From the NCBI RefSeq assembly GCF_000785555.1, contig NZ_CP009129.1, positions 1,116,001 to 1,180,000 of the forward strand: 64,000 nucleotides of DNA. Reading direction: 5' to 3'. The notes beneath the pieces are model-generated. The model saw only the letters and a list, made by a program, of their open reading frames with translations, did not search any database and was not told the DNA's origin. Position 1 is the first letter of the stretch, and each line of letters opens with the position of its first letter. Below, piece by piece: positions 1-8,683 of this stretch. The position numbers and the translations under genes are program-made. Origin of the DNA: Planococcus sp. PAMC 21323 (lineage in GTDB: Bacteria > Bacillota > Bacilli > Bacillales_A > Planococcaceae).

Positions 1-71
1 TAATATAAATGAAACATTTTCAGGTGTTTGACGTATAGTAAGTAATAGAAACCTAGGAGGGAATGGTATAC

Positions 72-1085
72 ATGAATACAAAACGATGGATTGCTTTAGT
101 AGTAGCTGCAGCCGTATTGGGAATCTCGTTAGTCATTAACTCAGCTTTTGCATTTCTTCAATATGGATTTAGCGAAAGTGTCGATGATTTGATGGGAAGT
201 ACGCAGACGGGTTTGTCGGAAATCGTGATGGAAGATGGCGATTTTAATAACCGCGTTGCTGTTTTAAATGTAGATGGCGTTATTCAAGATACAGGAGCCG
301 CAGCTTCGTTTTTTGGAACAGCTGGCTATAATCACTCTTTCTTTATGGAACAATTAGAAAGCATTAAAGAAGATGCATCTGTTAAAGCAGTCGTATTAGC
401 AGTAAATTCTCCAGGCGGTGGTGTAGTGGAGTCTGCTGAGATTTACGACAAAATCAGAGAAATTCAAGAAGAAACTGAAAAGCCATTTTACGTGTCAATG
501 GGCGCAATTGCAGCTTCTGGAGGTTACTATATTGCTGCGCCAGCAGAAAAGATTTTTGTTAATGAAGAAACGTTAACAGGCTCAATTGGTGTTATTATGC
601 AAAGTGTCAATTACGGCGAACTGGCAGAACGTTACGGAGTGGATTTTGTGACGATCAAGTCTGGTCCATATAAAGATATTATGAGCCCGACACGTGATAT
701 GACAGAAGATGAACGCGCATTGCTTCAAGAAATGCTAGATGATTCGTATGAATCTTTCGTAGACGTTATTGAAGAAGGTCGTGGCATGACTGAAAAAGAA
801 GTTAAAGCTGTTGCAGATGGTCGCATTATGAACGGTCGTCAAGCGGTAGAAGTGAATTTAGCAGATGGTTTTGGCTTTGAAGAAGACGTAATAGAACAAG
901 TGAAAACCGATTTTGATTTAAACAATGCACAAGTATTCCAATATGGAACTTCACAAGGCTGGGGTTCATTACTATCAATGAAAGTGAATTCTTTCTTTGG
1001 GAACGATCTTGAAACACAAATGATTTCGAAATTACTTACAGAATACAGTTCTCCTCGTATGATGTATTTATACGGTGACAAATAA
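72..1085 (+). CDS. sppA: Signal peptide peptidase SppA (S49 serine protease)
   Basis: Membrane-anchored protease of the ClpP/crotonase fold that degrades leftover signal peptides. One N-terminal membrane segment (about residues 5-27) precedes the protease domain. The Ser/Lys dyad is visible: Ser about 149 in AASGGYYIAAP and Lys about 201 in SGPYKDIMSPTRD, close to Ser147/Lys199 of B. subtilis SppA. The 337-residue length fits the short Gram-positive form. The ATG at 72 is preferred over the one at 63 because AGGAGG at 55-60 lies 11 bases upstream of it and only 2 from the other. An RDD protein follows after 12 bases with its own AAGGAGG, matching the sppA-yteJ pair of Bacillus. Confidence 0.95.
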   Translation: MNTKRWIALVVAAAVLGISLVINSAFAFLQYGFSESVDDLMGSTQTGLSEIVMEDGDFNNRVAVLNVDGVIQDTGAAASFFGTAGYNHSFFMEQLESIKEDASVKAVVLAVNSPGGGVVESAEIYDKIREIQEETEKPFYVSMGAIAASGGYYIAAPAEKIFVNEETLTGSIGVIMQSVNYGELAERYGVDFVTIKSGPYKDIMSPTRDMTEDERALLQEMLDDSYESFVDVIEEGRGMTEKEVKAVADGRIMNGRQAVEVNLADGFGFEEDVIEQVKTDFDLNNAQVFQYGTSQGWGSLLSMKVNSFFGNDLETQMISKLLTEYSSPRMMYLYGDK

Positions 1086-1097
1086 GGAGGGACCATA

Positions 1098-1673
1098 ATG
1101 ACAGACCATGAAACAGAAAAACCAGCAGAAATGCAAGGTGTACAGGAACTTCCAAAATCACCAAGTTATGAAGAAGTTCTTTTTTACGAACGGAAGCCGG
1201 CTGGATTTTGGGTGCGATTTTGGGCTTATTTAATCGATTTGCTTGTTGTTTCGGCCCTTACCTCTATTTTAGTTAAACCGGTATTTGTTTTATCTGGACT
1301 GGAAACAATTAATATGCCTTGGTATGGACCTTATGCAGTTGTATCTGCCGTAATTTTCTATGGTTATTTTATTTTAATGACTAAGTTTTTCGGCCAAACT
1401 GTTGGGAAAATGGTTATGGGCATCCGCGTTGTCTCATTACAGTCTGATAATCTATCAATTATGACGCTATTGTTCCGCGAATGGATCGGTCGTTTTATTT
1501 CAGTAACAATTTTACCGCTTTACTGGATTGTCGGTTTTACTCCTTTAAAACAAGGAGTGCATGACTATATTGCAGATACGACAGTTGTTCATGAAGATTC
1601 TTTTCGGAAAAACAAAATGTTAAAGAAGAAAAAGTTAGAGGGGTCTGAGTTGCAAGAAACCCGGGCGTTTTAG
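1098..1673 (+). CDS. RDD family membrane protein (YteJ-like)
   Basis: Integral membrane protein with the RDD signature near the start: GFWVRFWAYLIDLLVV holds the conserved Arg and Asp. About three hydrophobic helices follow, at roughly residues 47-70, 77-96 and 125-150. The C-terminal tail is charged and cytoplasmic. It lies 12 bases after sppA with a strong AAGGAGG, so the two are probably co-transcribed. RDD proteins have been linked to ion transport and to membrane protease systems, but no exact role can be assigned here. A second RDD protein is encoded at 3568-4089. Confidence 0.88.
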   Translation: MTDHETEKPAEMQGVQELPKSPSYEEVLFYERKPAGFWVRFWAYLIDLLVVSALTSILVKPVFVLSGLETINMPWYGPYAVVSAVIFYGYFILMTKFFGQTVGKMVMGIRVVSLQSDNLSIMTLLFREWIGRFISVTILPLYWIVGFTPLKQGVHDYIADTTVVHEDSFRKNKMLKKKKLEGSELQETRAF

Positions 1674-1709
1674 TATGATGAAGATATTATGAAAAAGGAG
1701 GCGTATTGA

Positions 1710-2216
1710 TTGGTACAAATTACATTCAAGAATAACCCAATGACTTTACCGAACACAGAAGTAAATGTGGGGGATCAAGCTCCTGAATTTACGGTTTTAT
1801 CAAACGGCTTGGAAGAAGTATCGCTAAAAGATACAACTGGAAAAGTTCGTTTAGTTAGTGTAGTTCCTTCTCTAGATACAGGGGTATGTTCAGACCAAAC
1901 AAAACGTTTCAGTGAAGAAGCTACTTCTTTAGGAGACAATGTTGAAGTGTTAACTATCTCAGCTGATTTGCCGTTTGCGCAAAAGCGTTGGACAGACATC
2001 AACAAAGTTGATTCTATTACGACTTTGTCAGATCACCGTGATTTGTCATTTGGTGAAGCATACGGATTAACGATGCAAGAGCTTCGACTGTTAGCTCGTT
2101 CAGTTTTCGTACTTGATGAAAATGACAAAGTTACTTACGTTGAGTATGTTTCTGAAGGAACAGATCATCCTGATTACGAGAAAGCGTTAGATGCAGTTAA
2201 AGAATTAACAAAATAA
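1710..2216 (+). CDS. tpx: Thiol peroxidase Tpx, single-cysteine form
   Basis: Peroxiredoxin of the Tpx family, which reduces peroxides with thioredoxin as the usual electron donor. Peroxidatic Cys60 sits in the family motif [15 protein letters not shown], and [11 protein letters not shown] and [12 protein letters not shown] are typical. The resolving cysteine (Cys95 in E. coli, in RWCGA of B. subtilis) is Thr here (RWTDI), and no other cysteine exists in the 168 residues. Start is TTG at 1710, with AAGGAGG at 1695-1701 eight bases upstream; the length agrees with the family. A hairpin follows directly. Confidence 0.95.
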   Translation: MVQITFKNNPMTLPNTEVNVGDQAPEFTVLSNGLEEVSLKDTTGKVRLVSVVPSLDTGVCSDQTKRFSEEATSLGDNVEVLTISADLPFAQKRWTDINKVDSITTLSDHRDLSFGEAYGLTMQELRLLARSVFVLDENDKVTYVEYVSEGTDHPDYEKALDAVKELTK

Positions 2217-2222
2217 TACAAG

Positions 2223-2250
2223 AAACCCACTCGAGAGAGTGGGTTTCCTT
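2223..2250 (+). terminator. Hairpin after tpx
   Basis: Ten-base-pair stem AAACCCACTC/GAGTGGGTTT with a GAGA loop directly after the tpx stop. The following T run is short (CCTT), so termination may be partial and some transcripts may continue into the methylase gene. Confidence 0.6.
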
Positions 2251-2268
2251 ATTGAGGACGGCGAAAGT

Positions 2269-3192
2269 ATGAATTCAGCAATGGAAACAACCTTTAATTT
2301 TATTGACAATCACACAACAGAAATTCAGAAAGAACAAGAAAACGCTTATTTGGAGAGCTTATTGACCACTACTGAAAATTGGTTAGATGGTTTGATTAAA
2401 CCTGAAGAAGGCGCAAGTAAAGAAGATGTGCGGAAAGCACTTCAATTAGCCGTATTAAAAGGCATGAAAGAGCATATTCAACCGCATCACCAAATGACAC
2501 CCGATGCACTTGGTTTACTAATGGGCTATTTGGTTGAGTTGTTTGTTAAAAAAGAACAAGCGGTTATTTTAGATCCCGCTGTTGGAACAGGTAATTTACT
2601 GTTAACTGTTATGAATTACTTAGATGGTCGAATGACCGGAGCTGGTGTAGAGCTTGACGACCTTCTTGTGCGTCTCGCATCAAACGCTGGGAACTTAGTA
2701 GAACAGCCGATCACGTTTTACTTACAAGACGCATTGCAGCCATTATTAATCGATCCTGTTGATGTTGTTATCTCAGATTTACCAGTAGGGTATTATCCTG
2801 ATGATGAAACTGCAGCTACGTATGAACTAAAAGCAGATGAAGGCATGTCTTATGCGCATCATTTGTTTATCGAGCAATCGTTAAAGCATACGGCTGAAGG
2901 TGGCTATTTATTTTTCATTGTTCCAAAAGCTTTGTTTGAATCCGAACAGGCGAATCAATTACATAGCTTTTTGAAGAAACATGCCCATATACAATCGGTC
3001 ATGGAATTACCGGAAAGCCTATTTAAAAACTCGGCCCATGCAAAAGGAATTCTTGTGCTGCAGAAAAAACAAGAAGGTGTCAAAGCGCCAAAAGAAGTTT
3101 TATTAGCACGCGTTCCAAATATGTCAAAACCAGAATCAATGTCTAAATTCTTTTCTCAAGTGACAAGTTGGTTTAAAGAAAACAAAGTATAA
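2269..3192 (+). CDS. ytxK: Class I SAM-dependent methyltransferase, YtxK type
   Basis: N6-adenine-methylase fold with a helical N-terminal region. The SAM-binding motif is ILDPAVGTGNLLLTVMNYL, and the NPPY-like catalytic position reads SDLPVGYYP, so the canonical Asn-Pro-Pro-Tyr is not conserved. It resembles Bacillus YtxK, which follows tpx and precedes ackA; here ackA does not follow. The frame is open from a GTG inside the tpx hairpin, but the ATG at 2269 has GAGG upstream (2254-2257) and gives 307 residues. The target substrate is not known from sequence. Confidence 0.85.
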   Translation: MNSAMETTFNFIDNHTTEIQKEQENAYLESLLTTTENWLDGLIKPEEGASKEDVRKALQLAVLKGMKEHIQPHHQMTPDALGLLMGYLVELFVKKEQAVILDPAVGTGNLLLTVMNYLDGRMTGAGVELDDLLVRLASNAGNLVEQPITFYLQDALQPLLIDPVDVVISDLPVGYYPDDETAATYELKADEGMSYAHHLFIEQSLKHTAEGGYLFFIVPKALFESEQANQLHSFLKKHAHIQSVMELPESLFKNSAHAKGILVLQKKQEGVKAPKEVLLARVPNMSKPESMSKFFSQVTSWFKENKV

Positions 3193-3264
3193 TCTAGTCA
3201 AATTGTGCTATACTGGAGCTATAAAAGCCATATGTACCATTTTGGATGAAAAGAGGGATGCGCA

Positions 3265-3450
3265 ATGACTGAGTCAAACGAAGCGCCAAAAAAAGTTAGT
3301 CTTCAAGAAGCTGTAAAACGCCAACTAGAAGCTAAGAAAAACCAGGCTGCCGATAATCAAGGTGGCGGAAATGCTTCACTTTCAACGAAAAAGATGAAGA
3401 GCCAACAATCGAAAAAAGTAAGCAATAACCGTCGTAAAATGGGTACGTGA
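3265..3450 (+). CDS. Small basic hypothetical protein
   Basis: A 61-residue, strongly charged, low-complexity protein rich in Lys, Gln, Ser and Asn (MTESNEAPKKVSLQEAVKR, then a GGG run and many KK/RR pairs). It has no membrane segment, signal peptide or cysteine. GAGGGATG lies just ahead of the ATG and a good terminator follows, so it looks like a real single gene. A TATACT -10-like box lies at 3209-3214. I do not recognise the family; a nucleic-acid-binding role would be a guess from its charge. Confidence 0.6.
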   Translation: MTESNEAPKKVSLQEAVKRQLEAKKNQAADNQGGGNASLSTKKMKSQQSKKVSNNRRKMGT

Positions 3451-3475
3451 GTAAGTTCAGATAGAAGTTTTAAAG

Positions 3476-3507
3476 AAAGACAAGAGTTTTTTCTTGTCTT
3501 TTTTTAT
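3476..3507 (+). terminator. Rho-independent terminator
   Basis: Stem AAAGACAAG/CTTGTCTTT with a T-rich loop, followed by a long T run; it closes the small-protein gene. Confidence 0.85.
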
Positions 3508-3567
3508 ATCAAAAAAATATACTCTCAAACTTGTGAACAATGCCATTATAAAGTGAGGTGATCTTCA

Positions 3568-4089
3568 ATGTATGCTGGCTTTTGGTTACGACTACGTGCT
3601 TTTGCCATAGACTATGTATTGATTTTTACCTATATGGGAGTTGTCTTTCTTTTTTCTGTGTTTATAATGCCTTCTGTACAAGAATGGTTTCAAGGGTCTC
3701 GAATTACCGCCCAATTAACAGGATTTATGCTTATCACGCTTCCAGTTTCTCTCTACTTTATTGTGGCCGATTCAAAAATAGGCAAGCAATCTTTTGGAAA
3801 ACGTCAAATGCAAATTAAAGTAGTCAATGACAACAACCAAATGCTTTCTATCGGACAAGCAACTGTTCGAACACTCATAAAATTTTTGCCTTGGGAGCTG
3901 TCTCACTATATGGCTTATCGAATGATCTATTTGGGAGATGGAGACCTACACCAACTGGATTATTGGATAGTTGGTGTGCTTTATGCATTGATTTCACTTT
4001 ATGTATTCATGGTCATTTTTACAAAAAACAAACAGTCTTTGTATGACCGCTTATCGAAAACTTATGTTGTAAATACACGTTTTTCATAA
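3568..4089 (+). CDS. RDD family membrane protein
   Basis: 173-residue membrane protein that begins with the RDD motif (YAGFWLRLRAFAIDYVLIF). Hydrophobic helices lie at about residues 13-36, 50-68 and 125-155, and GKQSFGKRQMQIKVV is the typical loop after helix 2. GAGGTG precedes the ATG by 8 bases. It is a divergent paralogue of the RDD protein at 1098-1673. The neighbouring genes give no functional clue. Confidence 0.85.
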   Translation: MYAGFWLRLRAFAIDYVLIFTYMGVVFLFSVFIMPSVQEWFQGSRITAQLTGFMLITLPVSLYFIVADSKIGKQSFGKRQMQIKVVNDNNQMLSIGQATVRTLIKFLPWELSHYMAYRMIYLGDGDLHQLDYWIVGVLYALISLYVFMVIFTKNKQSLYDRLSKTYVVNTRFS

Positions 4090-4095
4090 AAACTA

Positions 4096-4123
4096 TTGAC
4101 TCATGTAAAAAGCCTGGTAAAAT
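4096..4123 (+). promoter_or_regulatory. Sigma-A promoter of the T-box/nhaC unit
   Basis: TTGACT at 4096-4101 and TAAAAT at 4118-4123 with a 16-base spacer, just upstream of the T-box leader. Confidence 0.7.
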
Positions 4124-4130
4124 CTATTTC

Positions 4131-4378
4131 AATATACTTTTTTAAAAATATTTTTCATTTAACGTATAGAATAGTCGATCGATGGTTTAGTAGGCGATTT
4201 GTGTGCAGCAAAAAGAGACTGAATGGTAGCTGGAAGTTCAGGCAGCAAATTGGATGAAATACGTCATCAGATTTGATCGAATTGTAATCAAGTGGATGTT
4301 CTATTTAGTTAGAATATCAAATTGGGTGGTAACGCGGAGAAAACCTTCGTCCCTTTATTGGGGCGGGGGTTTTTTCTT
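4131..4378 (+). promoter_or_regulatory. T-box leader, probable Tyr (UAC) specifier
   Basis: The T-box sequence GGGTGGTAACGCGG is at 4324-4337, followed by a GC-rich terminator hairpin (about 4343-4370) and a long T run. The upstream stem I shows the AGAGAC region and a distal loop, with ATTTG/CAAAT upper and GATGGT/GTCATC lower helices. The loop between them reads GAAATACG, which places UAC (Tyr) next to the lower helix, as GAAGTTCA places UUC in the pheS leader of this window. Uncharged tRNA-Tyr would then favour antitermination. The specifier was read by eye and remains an inference. Confidence 0.85.
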
Positions 4379-4406
4379 TTTTTTATATAGAAAAGGAGAG
4401 ATTACT

Positions 4407-5783
4407 ATGTACAATATTAAATCAGTCATCGCCCCAAAGTTTATAGAAGCCTTAGCGCTTACAATCACTATTTTTCTGCTAATTAGCGTTAGCATTATCA
4501 AGTTTGGATCAGTACCTCATATCCCAATTTTGCTGTCAATTTTGCTTTTATTTGCATTTGGCTTAATGAAAAGAATATCATACAGAAAACTTGAAAGGGG
4601 ATTAGTAGAAGGTGCTGGTGCAGGGATGAGTGCAGTATTTCTTTTTTTCTTTATCGGTATGCTCATTAGCAGTTGGATGATTAGTGGCACCATTCCAACA
4701 ATGATTTATGCTGGCTTTTCAATCATTTCAATGACGTTCTTTTTTGCGATTGTTTTTATTGTTACCTCGTTAATTGGATTATCGGTAGGCAGTTCACTAA
4801 CGACTGTTGCAACAATTGGTGTGGCATTTATTGGTATGGCAACGGCCATGGATTTATCGCTTGCAGTAACGGCAGGAGCCATTGTTTCGGGTGCTTTTTT
4901 TGGTGATAAAATGTCGCCATTATCAGATACAACAAATTTATCGTCTTCTATCGTCGGTGTTGATTTGTTTGAGCATATTCGCAATATGGGATGGACAACG
5001 ATTCCCGCTTTTATACTGACCTTGATTTTCTTTTTCATTCTTTCACCTCAGACTACTGGCGGACCGATTCAAGATGTTAGTGAGTTTAAAGAAGGTCTTT
5101 TAGCTACAGGGATGATTCATTGGTATACGTTAATTCCATTAATTGTTTTGATCGTCTTAACATTTTTAAAAGTACCAGCATTGATGACATTAGCAATTAG
5201 CTCACTTTCAGCTATTGCAATTTCTTTTCTGCATCAAATATCTTCAGCTTCCGAGATTTTTAACGTACTGTTTAGTGGATATGTGTCTTCTAGTGGCATT
5301 GCAGAAATTGATAGTTTGTTATCACGTGGCGGGATGGAAAGTATGATGTTTACAGTAGCACTCGTGCTTTTAGCATTAAGCATGGGCGGTTTGTTATTCA
5401 CATTAGGAATTGTTCAATGTTTACTAGCAAAAGTGGAAAGCTTATTGAAAAAAGTTTCGTCAGTCATAGCTGCTTCTGCATTAACTGCAATCGGCATCAA
5501 TATTTTAATCGGTGAACAATACTTATCCATTTTGTTAACAGGTCAAGCATTTAAAGAACCTTTTGACAAAGTAGGACTTGCGGGAAAAAACTTAAGCCGG
5601 GTAATGGAGGATGCAGGAACAGTCGTTAATCCGCTTGTGCCATGGAGTGTTTGTGGAATCTTTATAACAGGTGTTATCGGGGTACCTACGCTCGAGTACT
5701 TACCATTTGCAGTTTTCTGTTTACTGTCTCCAGTACTGACCGTGTTATTTGGGTTTACAGGAAAAACATTAACTTTTAAATAA
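4407..5783 (+). CDS. NhaC-family transporter, T-box controlled
   Basis: 458-residue polytopic membrane protein of the NhaC Na+/H+ antiporter family with about 11 helices. GAIVSGAFFGDKMSPLSDTT is the NhaC signature, and VMEDAGTVVNPLVPWSVCG is conserved near the C terminus. AAAGGAGAG precedes the ATG at 4407; the open frame runs further back into the T-box leader and is not coding there. Control by an apparently tyrosine-specific T-box suggests amino-acid (tyrosine) uptake rather than pH homeostasis, as proposed for T-box-linked NhaC homologues in other Bacilli. The transported substrate is inferred. Confidence 0.9.
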   Translation: MYNIKSVIAPKFIEALALTITIFLLISVSIIKFGSVPHIPILLSILLLFAFGLMKRISYRKLERGLVEGAGAGMSAVFLFFFIGMLISSWMISGTIPTMIYAGFSIISMTFFFAIVFIVTSLIGLSVGSSLTTVATIGVAFIGMATAMDLSLAVTAGAIVSGAFFGDKMSPLSDTTNLSSSIVGVDLFEHIRNMGWTTIPAFILTLIFFFILSPQTTGGPIQDVSEFKEGLLATGMIHWYTLIPLIVLIVLTFLKVPALMTLAISSLSAIAISFLHQISSASEIFNVLFSGYVSSSGIAEIDSLLSRGGMESMMFTVALVLLALSMGGLLFTLGIVQCLLAKVESLLKKVSSVIAASALTAIGINILIGEQYLSILLTGQAFKEPFDKVGLAGKNLSRVMEDAGTVVNPLVPWSVCGIFITGVIGVPTLEYLPFAVFCLLSPVLTVLFGFTGKTLTFK

Positions 5784-5796
5784 AAAGTATGGAAAG

Positions 5797-5827
5797 AACC
5801 GATGATGCTTGAAATCATCGGTTTTTT
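5797..5827 (+). terminator. Terminator of the nhaC-type gene
   Basis: Perfect stem AACCGATGAT/ATCATCGGTT followed by TTTT. Confidence 0.9.
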
Positions 5828-5920
5828 GCATTTAGCAGGAAAAACCACATAAGAGTCGAATAGTACTATAGACAGCGTTTTGTTACTAAGTCGCGGAATA
5901 TAGTCGAAGGGGTGGAGAAA

Positions 5921-6340
5921 ATGTATAAAAAAATTCTAGTCGCCGTAGATGGTTCCGAAAATTCAAAGCGAGCAGGCAAACATGCAGCCCATCTAGCAGC
6001 AATAAGTAAAGATACAGAAGTAACGGTTGTGTATGTTTCCGATTTTGATGAAGACAGTCAGGAAAAAGTTCATGATGGTGGTCAACTTGAATTTGAATTA
6101 TCACGTAAGAAAAAAATGCAATCCATTAGGGAACAGTTAGAACTCAATGAGACTTTTTATAAAATTGAAGTGATGCACGGACGACCAGCACCAGTAATTA
6201 TTGAAATGGCAAACGAGGGTGAGTTTGACTTAGTTGTTATTGGGAGCCGTGGGTTAAACCCTGTTTCAAAAATATTACTCGGTGGGGTTAGTCAAAAAGT
6301 CGTCAATCATTCGCATTGCCCAGTATTAGTTGTTAAATAA
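5921..6340 (+). CDS. Universal stress protein, UspA family
   Basis: 139-residue alpha/beta protein with the UspA start (YKKILVAVDGSENSKRAGKHA). The ATP-binding G-x2-G-x9-G-(S/T)-type motif near the C terminus reads GSRGLNPVSKILLGGVSQKVV. It probably binds ATP and acts in stress survival. The ATG at 5921 is chosen over a GTG at 5912, which lies inside the GGGGTGGAG ribosome binding site. A second Usp gene, of another subgroup, is at 9829-10335. Confidence 0.92.
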   Translation: MYKKILVAVDGSENSKRAGKHAAHLAAISKDTEVTVVYVSDFDEDSQEKVHDGGQLEFELSRKKKMQSIREQLELNETFYKIEVMHGRPAPVIIEMANEGEFDLVVIGSRGLNPVSKILLGGVSQKVVNHSHCPVLVVK

Positions 6341-6432
6341 ACTCCGCCAATCTACCTGGGATTTTGGTATAATGAATAAAAAGAGTGGTCTTATTGTTAG
6401 TTGATTTACAGGTAGACCAGGTGGAGGAGAAC

Positions 6433-6774
6433 ATGAAACCATTACCAAATTGTCCTAAATGTAATTCGGAATATACTTATGAAGATGGTAGCATATTGGT
6501 GTGTCCTGAATGTGCACACGAATGGAGTCTTGTAGCTGAAGCAGAACAAGTGGAAGAAGAAAAAGTCGTCAAAGATGCTAATGGCTCGATTTTAAAAGAT
6601 GGCGATGCAGTTACTGTCATTAAAGATTTGAAAGTTAAAGGCAGCTCATCAACTTTGAAAATTGGTACCAAAGTAAAAAGCATCCGACTCGTTGAAGGTG
6701 ATCATGATATTGATTGTAAAATTGATGGATTTGGTCCAATGAAACTAAAGTCGGAATTTGTTAAAAAAGCATAA
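6433..6774 (+). CDS. yjdM: Zinc ribbon protein YjdM (PhnA family)
   Basis: 113-residue protein with an N-terminal zinc ribbon ([13 protein letters not shown]...CPECAHEW) and the compact C-terminal PhnA domain ([25 protein letters not shown]). It is nearly co-linear with E. coli PhnA/YjdM. Despite the historical name it is not a core phosphonate-utilisation enzyme, and the function is unclear. ATG at 6433 has GGAGGAG ahead of it; the frame is open upstream from 6385 but without support. A strong hairpin closes the gene. Confidence 0.93.
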   Translation: MKPLPNCPKCNSEYTYEDGSILVCPECAHEWSLVAEAEQVEEEKVVKDANGSILKDGDAVTVIKDLKVKGSSSTLKIGTKVKSIRLVEGDHDIDCKIDGFGPMKLKSEFVKKA

Positions 6775-6778
6775 AAAA

Positions 6779-6815
6779 AAGGTGTTGGAATAAAATTATT
6801 CCAACACCTTTTTTT
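6779..6815. terminator. Bidirectional terminator between yjdM and queE
   Basis: Fifteen-base stem AAGGTGTTGGAATAA/TTATTCCAACACCTT with T runs on both sides, serving yjdM on the plus strand and the que operon on the minus strand. Confidence 0.9.
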
Positions 6816-6882
6816 ATTAAATCGATGTGCGATGTGTCATCGCGTTCATCAACGTATAGTAAATTTTCAATATAAAAATCTA

Positions 6883-7590
6883 TTAAACGCCTCGTTTATT
6901 GCCCCACACTAAAGTGTGCAGTTGTGGCAACACTTTGGCATCGTTCATGATAGGGGATTTTACATGATAATCGATTAACTGTTCATAACGCTCAAGCAAG
7001 TTGGACACTAACTGAGCGTCGTTTGTCGTAGTAGTATCTTCATTGCCTGTCTGTAAAAAGAATGGGACTCTTGGATAGCGTTGATGCATGTTTTCGGCAT
7101 AAGCAAAATCATCTTGGTCGAAAATAACAACTTTTAAACTGACATTTGCTGTTTGCAATTTCTCCAAAAACAAATCCAGTTTTGCCAAATCGGTTTTCAT
7201 GCCAGAACTTGGTGGTTTTGGTGATAACGTAATGTCATCAATTGTGGTCATCCATTCTTGCCAAATAGAGGCTTGTGTTTCGACCGCTACTTTCCAACCT
7301 TGTTGATGACATAATTCAACCAATTCACCAATCCCTTTGTGAAGAACAGGATTTCCACCTGATATAGTAACATGTGAAAAGTTTTCGCCACCTATTTGCA
7401 TCAATTCTTCGATAATGTCGGCGGGTAGTTTAGAAACGCTGGTTCCCGTGCCATCCCAAGTAAATTTGGAATCGCACCAAGAACAAGAATAATCACATCC
7501 AGCAGTGCGGACAAACATCGTTTTTTGTCCCATTACCATACCTTCTCCTTGAACAGTAGGGCCGAATATTTCCATTACAGGAATTTTCAT
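6883..7590 (-). CDS. queE: 7-carboxy-7-deazaguanine synthase QueE
   Basis: Radical SAM enzyme that rearranges 6-carboxytetrahydropterin to 7-carboxy-7-deazaguanine in queuosine/preQ0 synthesis. The cluster motif Cys32-x3-Cys36-x2-Cys39 is seen in TAGCDYSCSWCDSKF, and the N-terminal substrate loop EIFGPTVQGEGMVMG and glycine motif TISGGNPVLH are present. 235 residues is normal. Last gene of queC-queD-queE; its ATG overlaps the queD stop in ATGA, so translation is probably coupled. Confidence 0.95.
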   Translation of the reverse strand: MKIPVMEIFGPTVQGEGMVMGQKTMFVRTAGCDYSCSWCDSKFTWDGTGTSVSKLPADIIEELMQIGGENFSHVTISGGNPVLHKGIGELVELCHQQGWKVAVETQASIWQEWMTTIDDITLSPKPPSSGMKTDLAKLDLFLEKLQTANVSLKVVIFDQDDFAYAENMHQRYPRVPFFLQTGNEDTTTTNDAQLVSNLLERYEQLIDYHVKSPIMNDAKVLPQLHTLVWGNKRGV

Positions 7591-8012
7591 GACAAGTCCT
7601 CCTGTCGCGGTCGGTATACAACGTAGCTAGTGGGTGTTTCGCGAACAATAACTTGCAAGCAATTTGGTCGATTGGTCGTTTCTTGAAGCATTGTTTGAAT
7701 CGATTGCCATACTTGCTGTGCAAGAAGTTCGGTTGTAGGAAACTTATTGGCAAATTCAGGATGATCATTTAAAACGCTGTGATCGTATTTTTTATGGATT
7801 AAGCTTTTTAATAATTTAAAATCAATCAGAAAACCGATGGAATCAAGTTGATTGCCTCCGATTGTAATATTGAGATGGTACGTATGCCCGTGCATCATCT
7901 TACATTTTCCGGCTTCTTCACTTGGTATAAAATGCGCCGCAGAAAAATGCATGTCTTTATTGAGCTCAAACTGATAATTGTGAGAAACAGACGGATAAAA
8001 TTGTTGCATCAT
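7587..8012 (-). CDS. queD: 6-carboxy-5,6,7,8-tetrahydropterin synthase QueD
   Basis: Converts dihydroneopterin triphosphate to 6-carboxytetrahydropterin. Zinc ligands His27 (FSAAHF), His41 and His43 (HGHTYH) and catalytic Cys37 in CKMMHGH are all present. 141 residues. The start overlaps the queC stop (ATGA) and GGTG lies upstream; a second ATG directly follows the first. It forms a tight operon with queC and queE. Confidence 0.95.
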   Translation of the reverse strand: MMQQFYPSVSHNYQFELNKDMHFSAAHFIPSEEAGKCKMMHGHTYHLNITIGGNQLDSIGFLIDFKLLKSLIHKKYDHSVLNDHPEFANKFPTTELLAQQVWQSIQTMLQETTNRPNCLQVIVRETPTSYVVYRPRQEDLS

Positions 8013-8674
8013 GTGGTCGCACCTGCCATTTGTTTTGCTTGATAGCGTTTAAGACCATCATTTCGTAATTGGCAAGCTGGACATTCACCACAGCCGGTAC
8101 TCGGAACACCGTTATAACAAGTTAATGTTTTTTCTTGAACAAAATCAAGTGCACCAAGTGTATCGGAAAGTTCCCAGACATCTGCTTTATCTAGCCACAT
8201 CAATGGTGTATGAATGATAAATTGTTTATCCATGGCCAAATTTAACGTAACGTTCAAAGAACGGATAAATGTATCACGACAATCAGGATATCCACTAAAG
8301 TCGGTTTCACTAACACCTGTGATTAAATGCCGCGAACCGATTGCATCTGCATAAACAGCAGCAAAAGATAAAAACAACAGGTTTCGACCGGGCACAAATG
8401 TAGAAGGAAGTTCTCCATCTACTGCTGTTACTTCGATGTCATCTCGAGTTAACGCATTTGCAGAAAGTTGATTGATCAACGTCATGTCGAGTACTTTAAA
8501 TGAAACGCCAAGTTCATCAGCGATTTTCCGAGCACATTCAATTTCAGCAGAATGGCGCTGACCATAATCAAAAGTGACCGTTGCAACTTCCTTAAAGTTC
8601 TTAAGCGCCCAAAATAGGCATGTGGTACTGTCTTGGCCGCCGCTAAAAACGACGACTGCTTTTTCGTTTTTCAT
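8009..8674 (-). CDS. queC: 7-cyano-7-deazaguanine synthase QueC
   Basis: ATP-dependent enzyme that turns 7-carboxy-7-deazaguanine into preQ0. The PP-loop is [10 protein letters not shown] near residue 10, and a C-terminal zinc site is formed by [16 protein letters not shown]. First gene of queCDE. The ATG at 8674 is chosen: the in-frame GTG at 8683 overlaps the GGAG that serves as ribosome binding site and as the tail of the preQ1 riboswitch. 221 residues fits the family. Expression should fall when preQ1 is plentiful. Confidence 0.96.
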   Translation of the reverse strand: MKNEKAVVVFSGGQDSTTCLFWALKNFKEVATVTFDYGQRHSAEIECARKIADELGVSFKVLDMTLINQLSANALTRDDIEVTAVDGELPSTFVPGRNLLFLSFAAVYADAIGSRHLITGVSETDFSGYPDCRDTFIRSLNVTLNLAMDKQFIIHTPLMWLDKADVWELSDTLGALDFVQEKTLTCYNGVPSTGCGECPACQLRNDGLKRYQAKQMAGATT

Positions 8675-8683
8675 CTGTATCAC

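Noticed and set aside
4254..4406. N-terminal extension of the NhaC-type protein into the leader
   Set aside because: The extension reads through the T-box and terminator, whereas AAAGGAGAG directly precedes the ATG at 4407.
5828..5920. Sigma-B promoter ahead of the first uspA gene
   Set aside because: No convincing GTTT...GGGTAT pair could be found by eye; only a generic TACTAT-like box.
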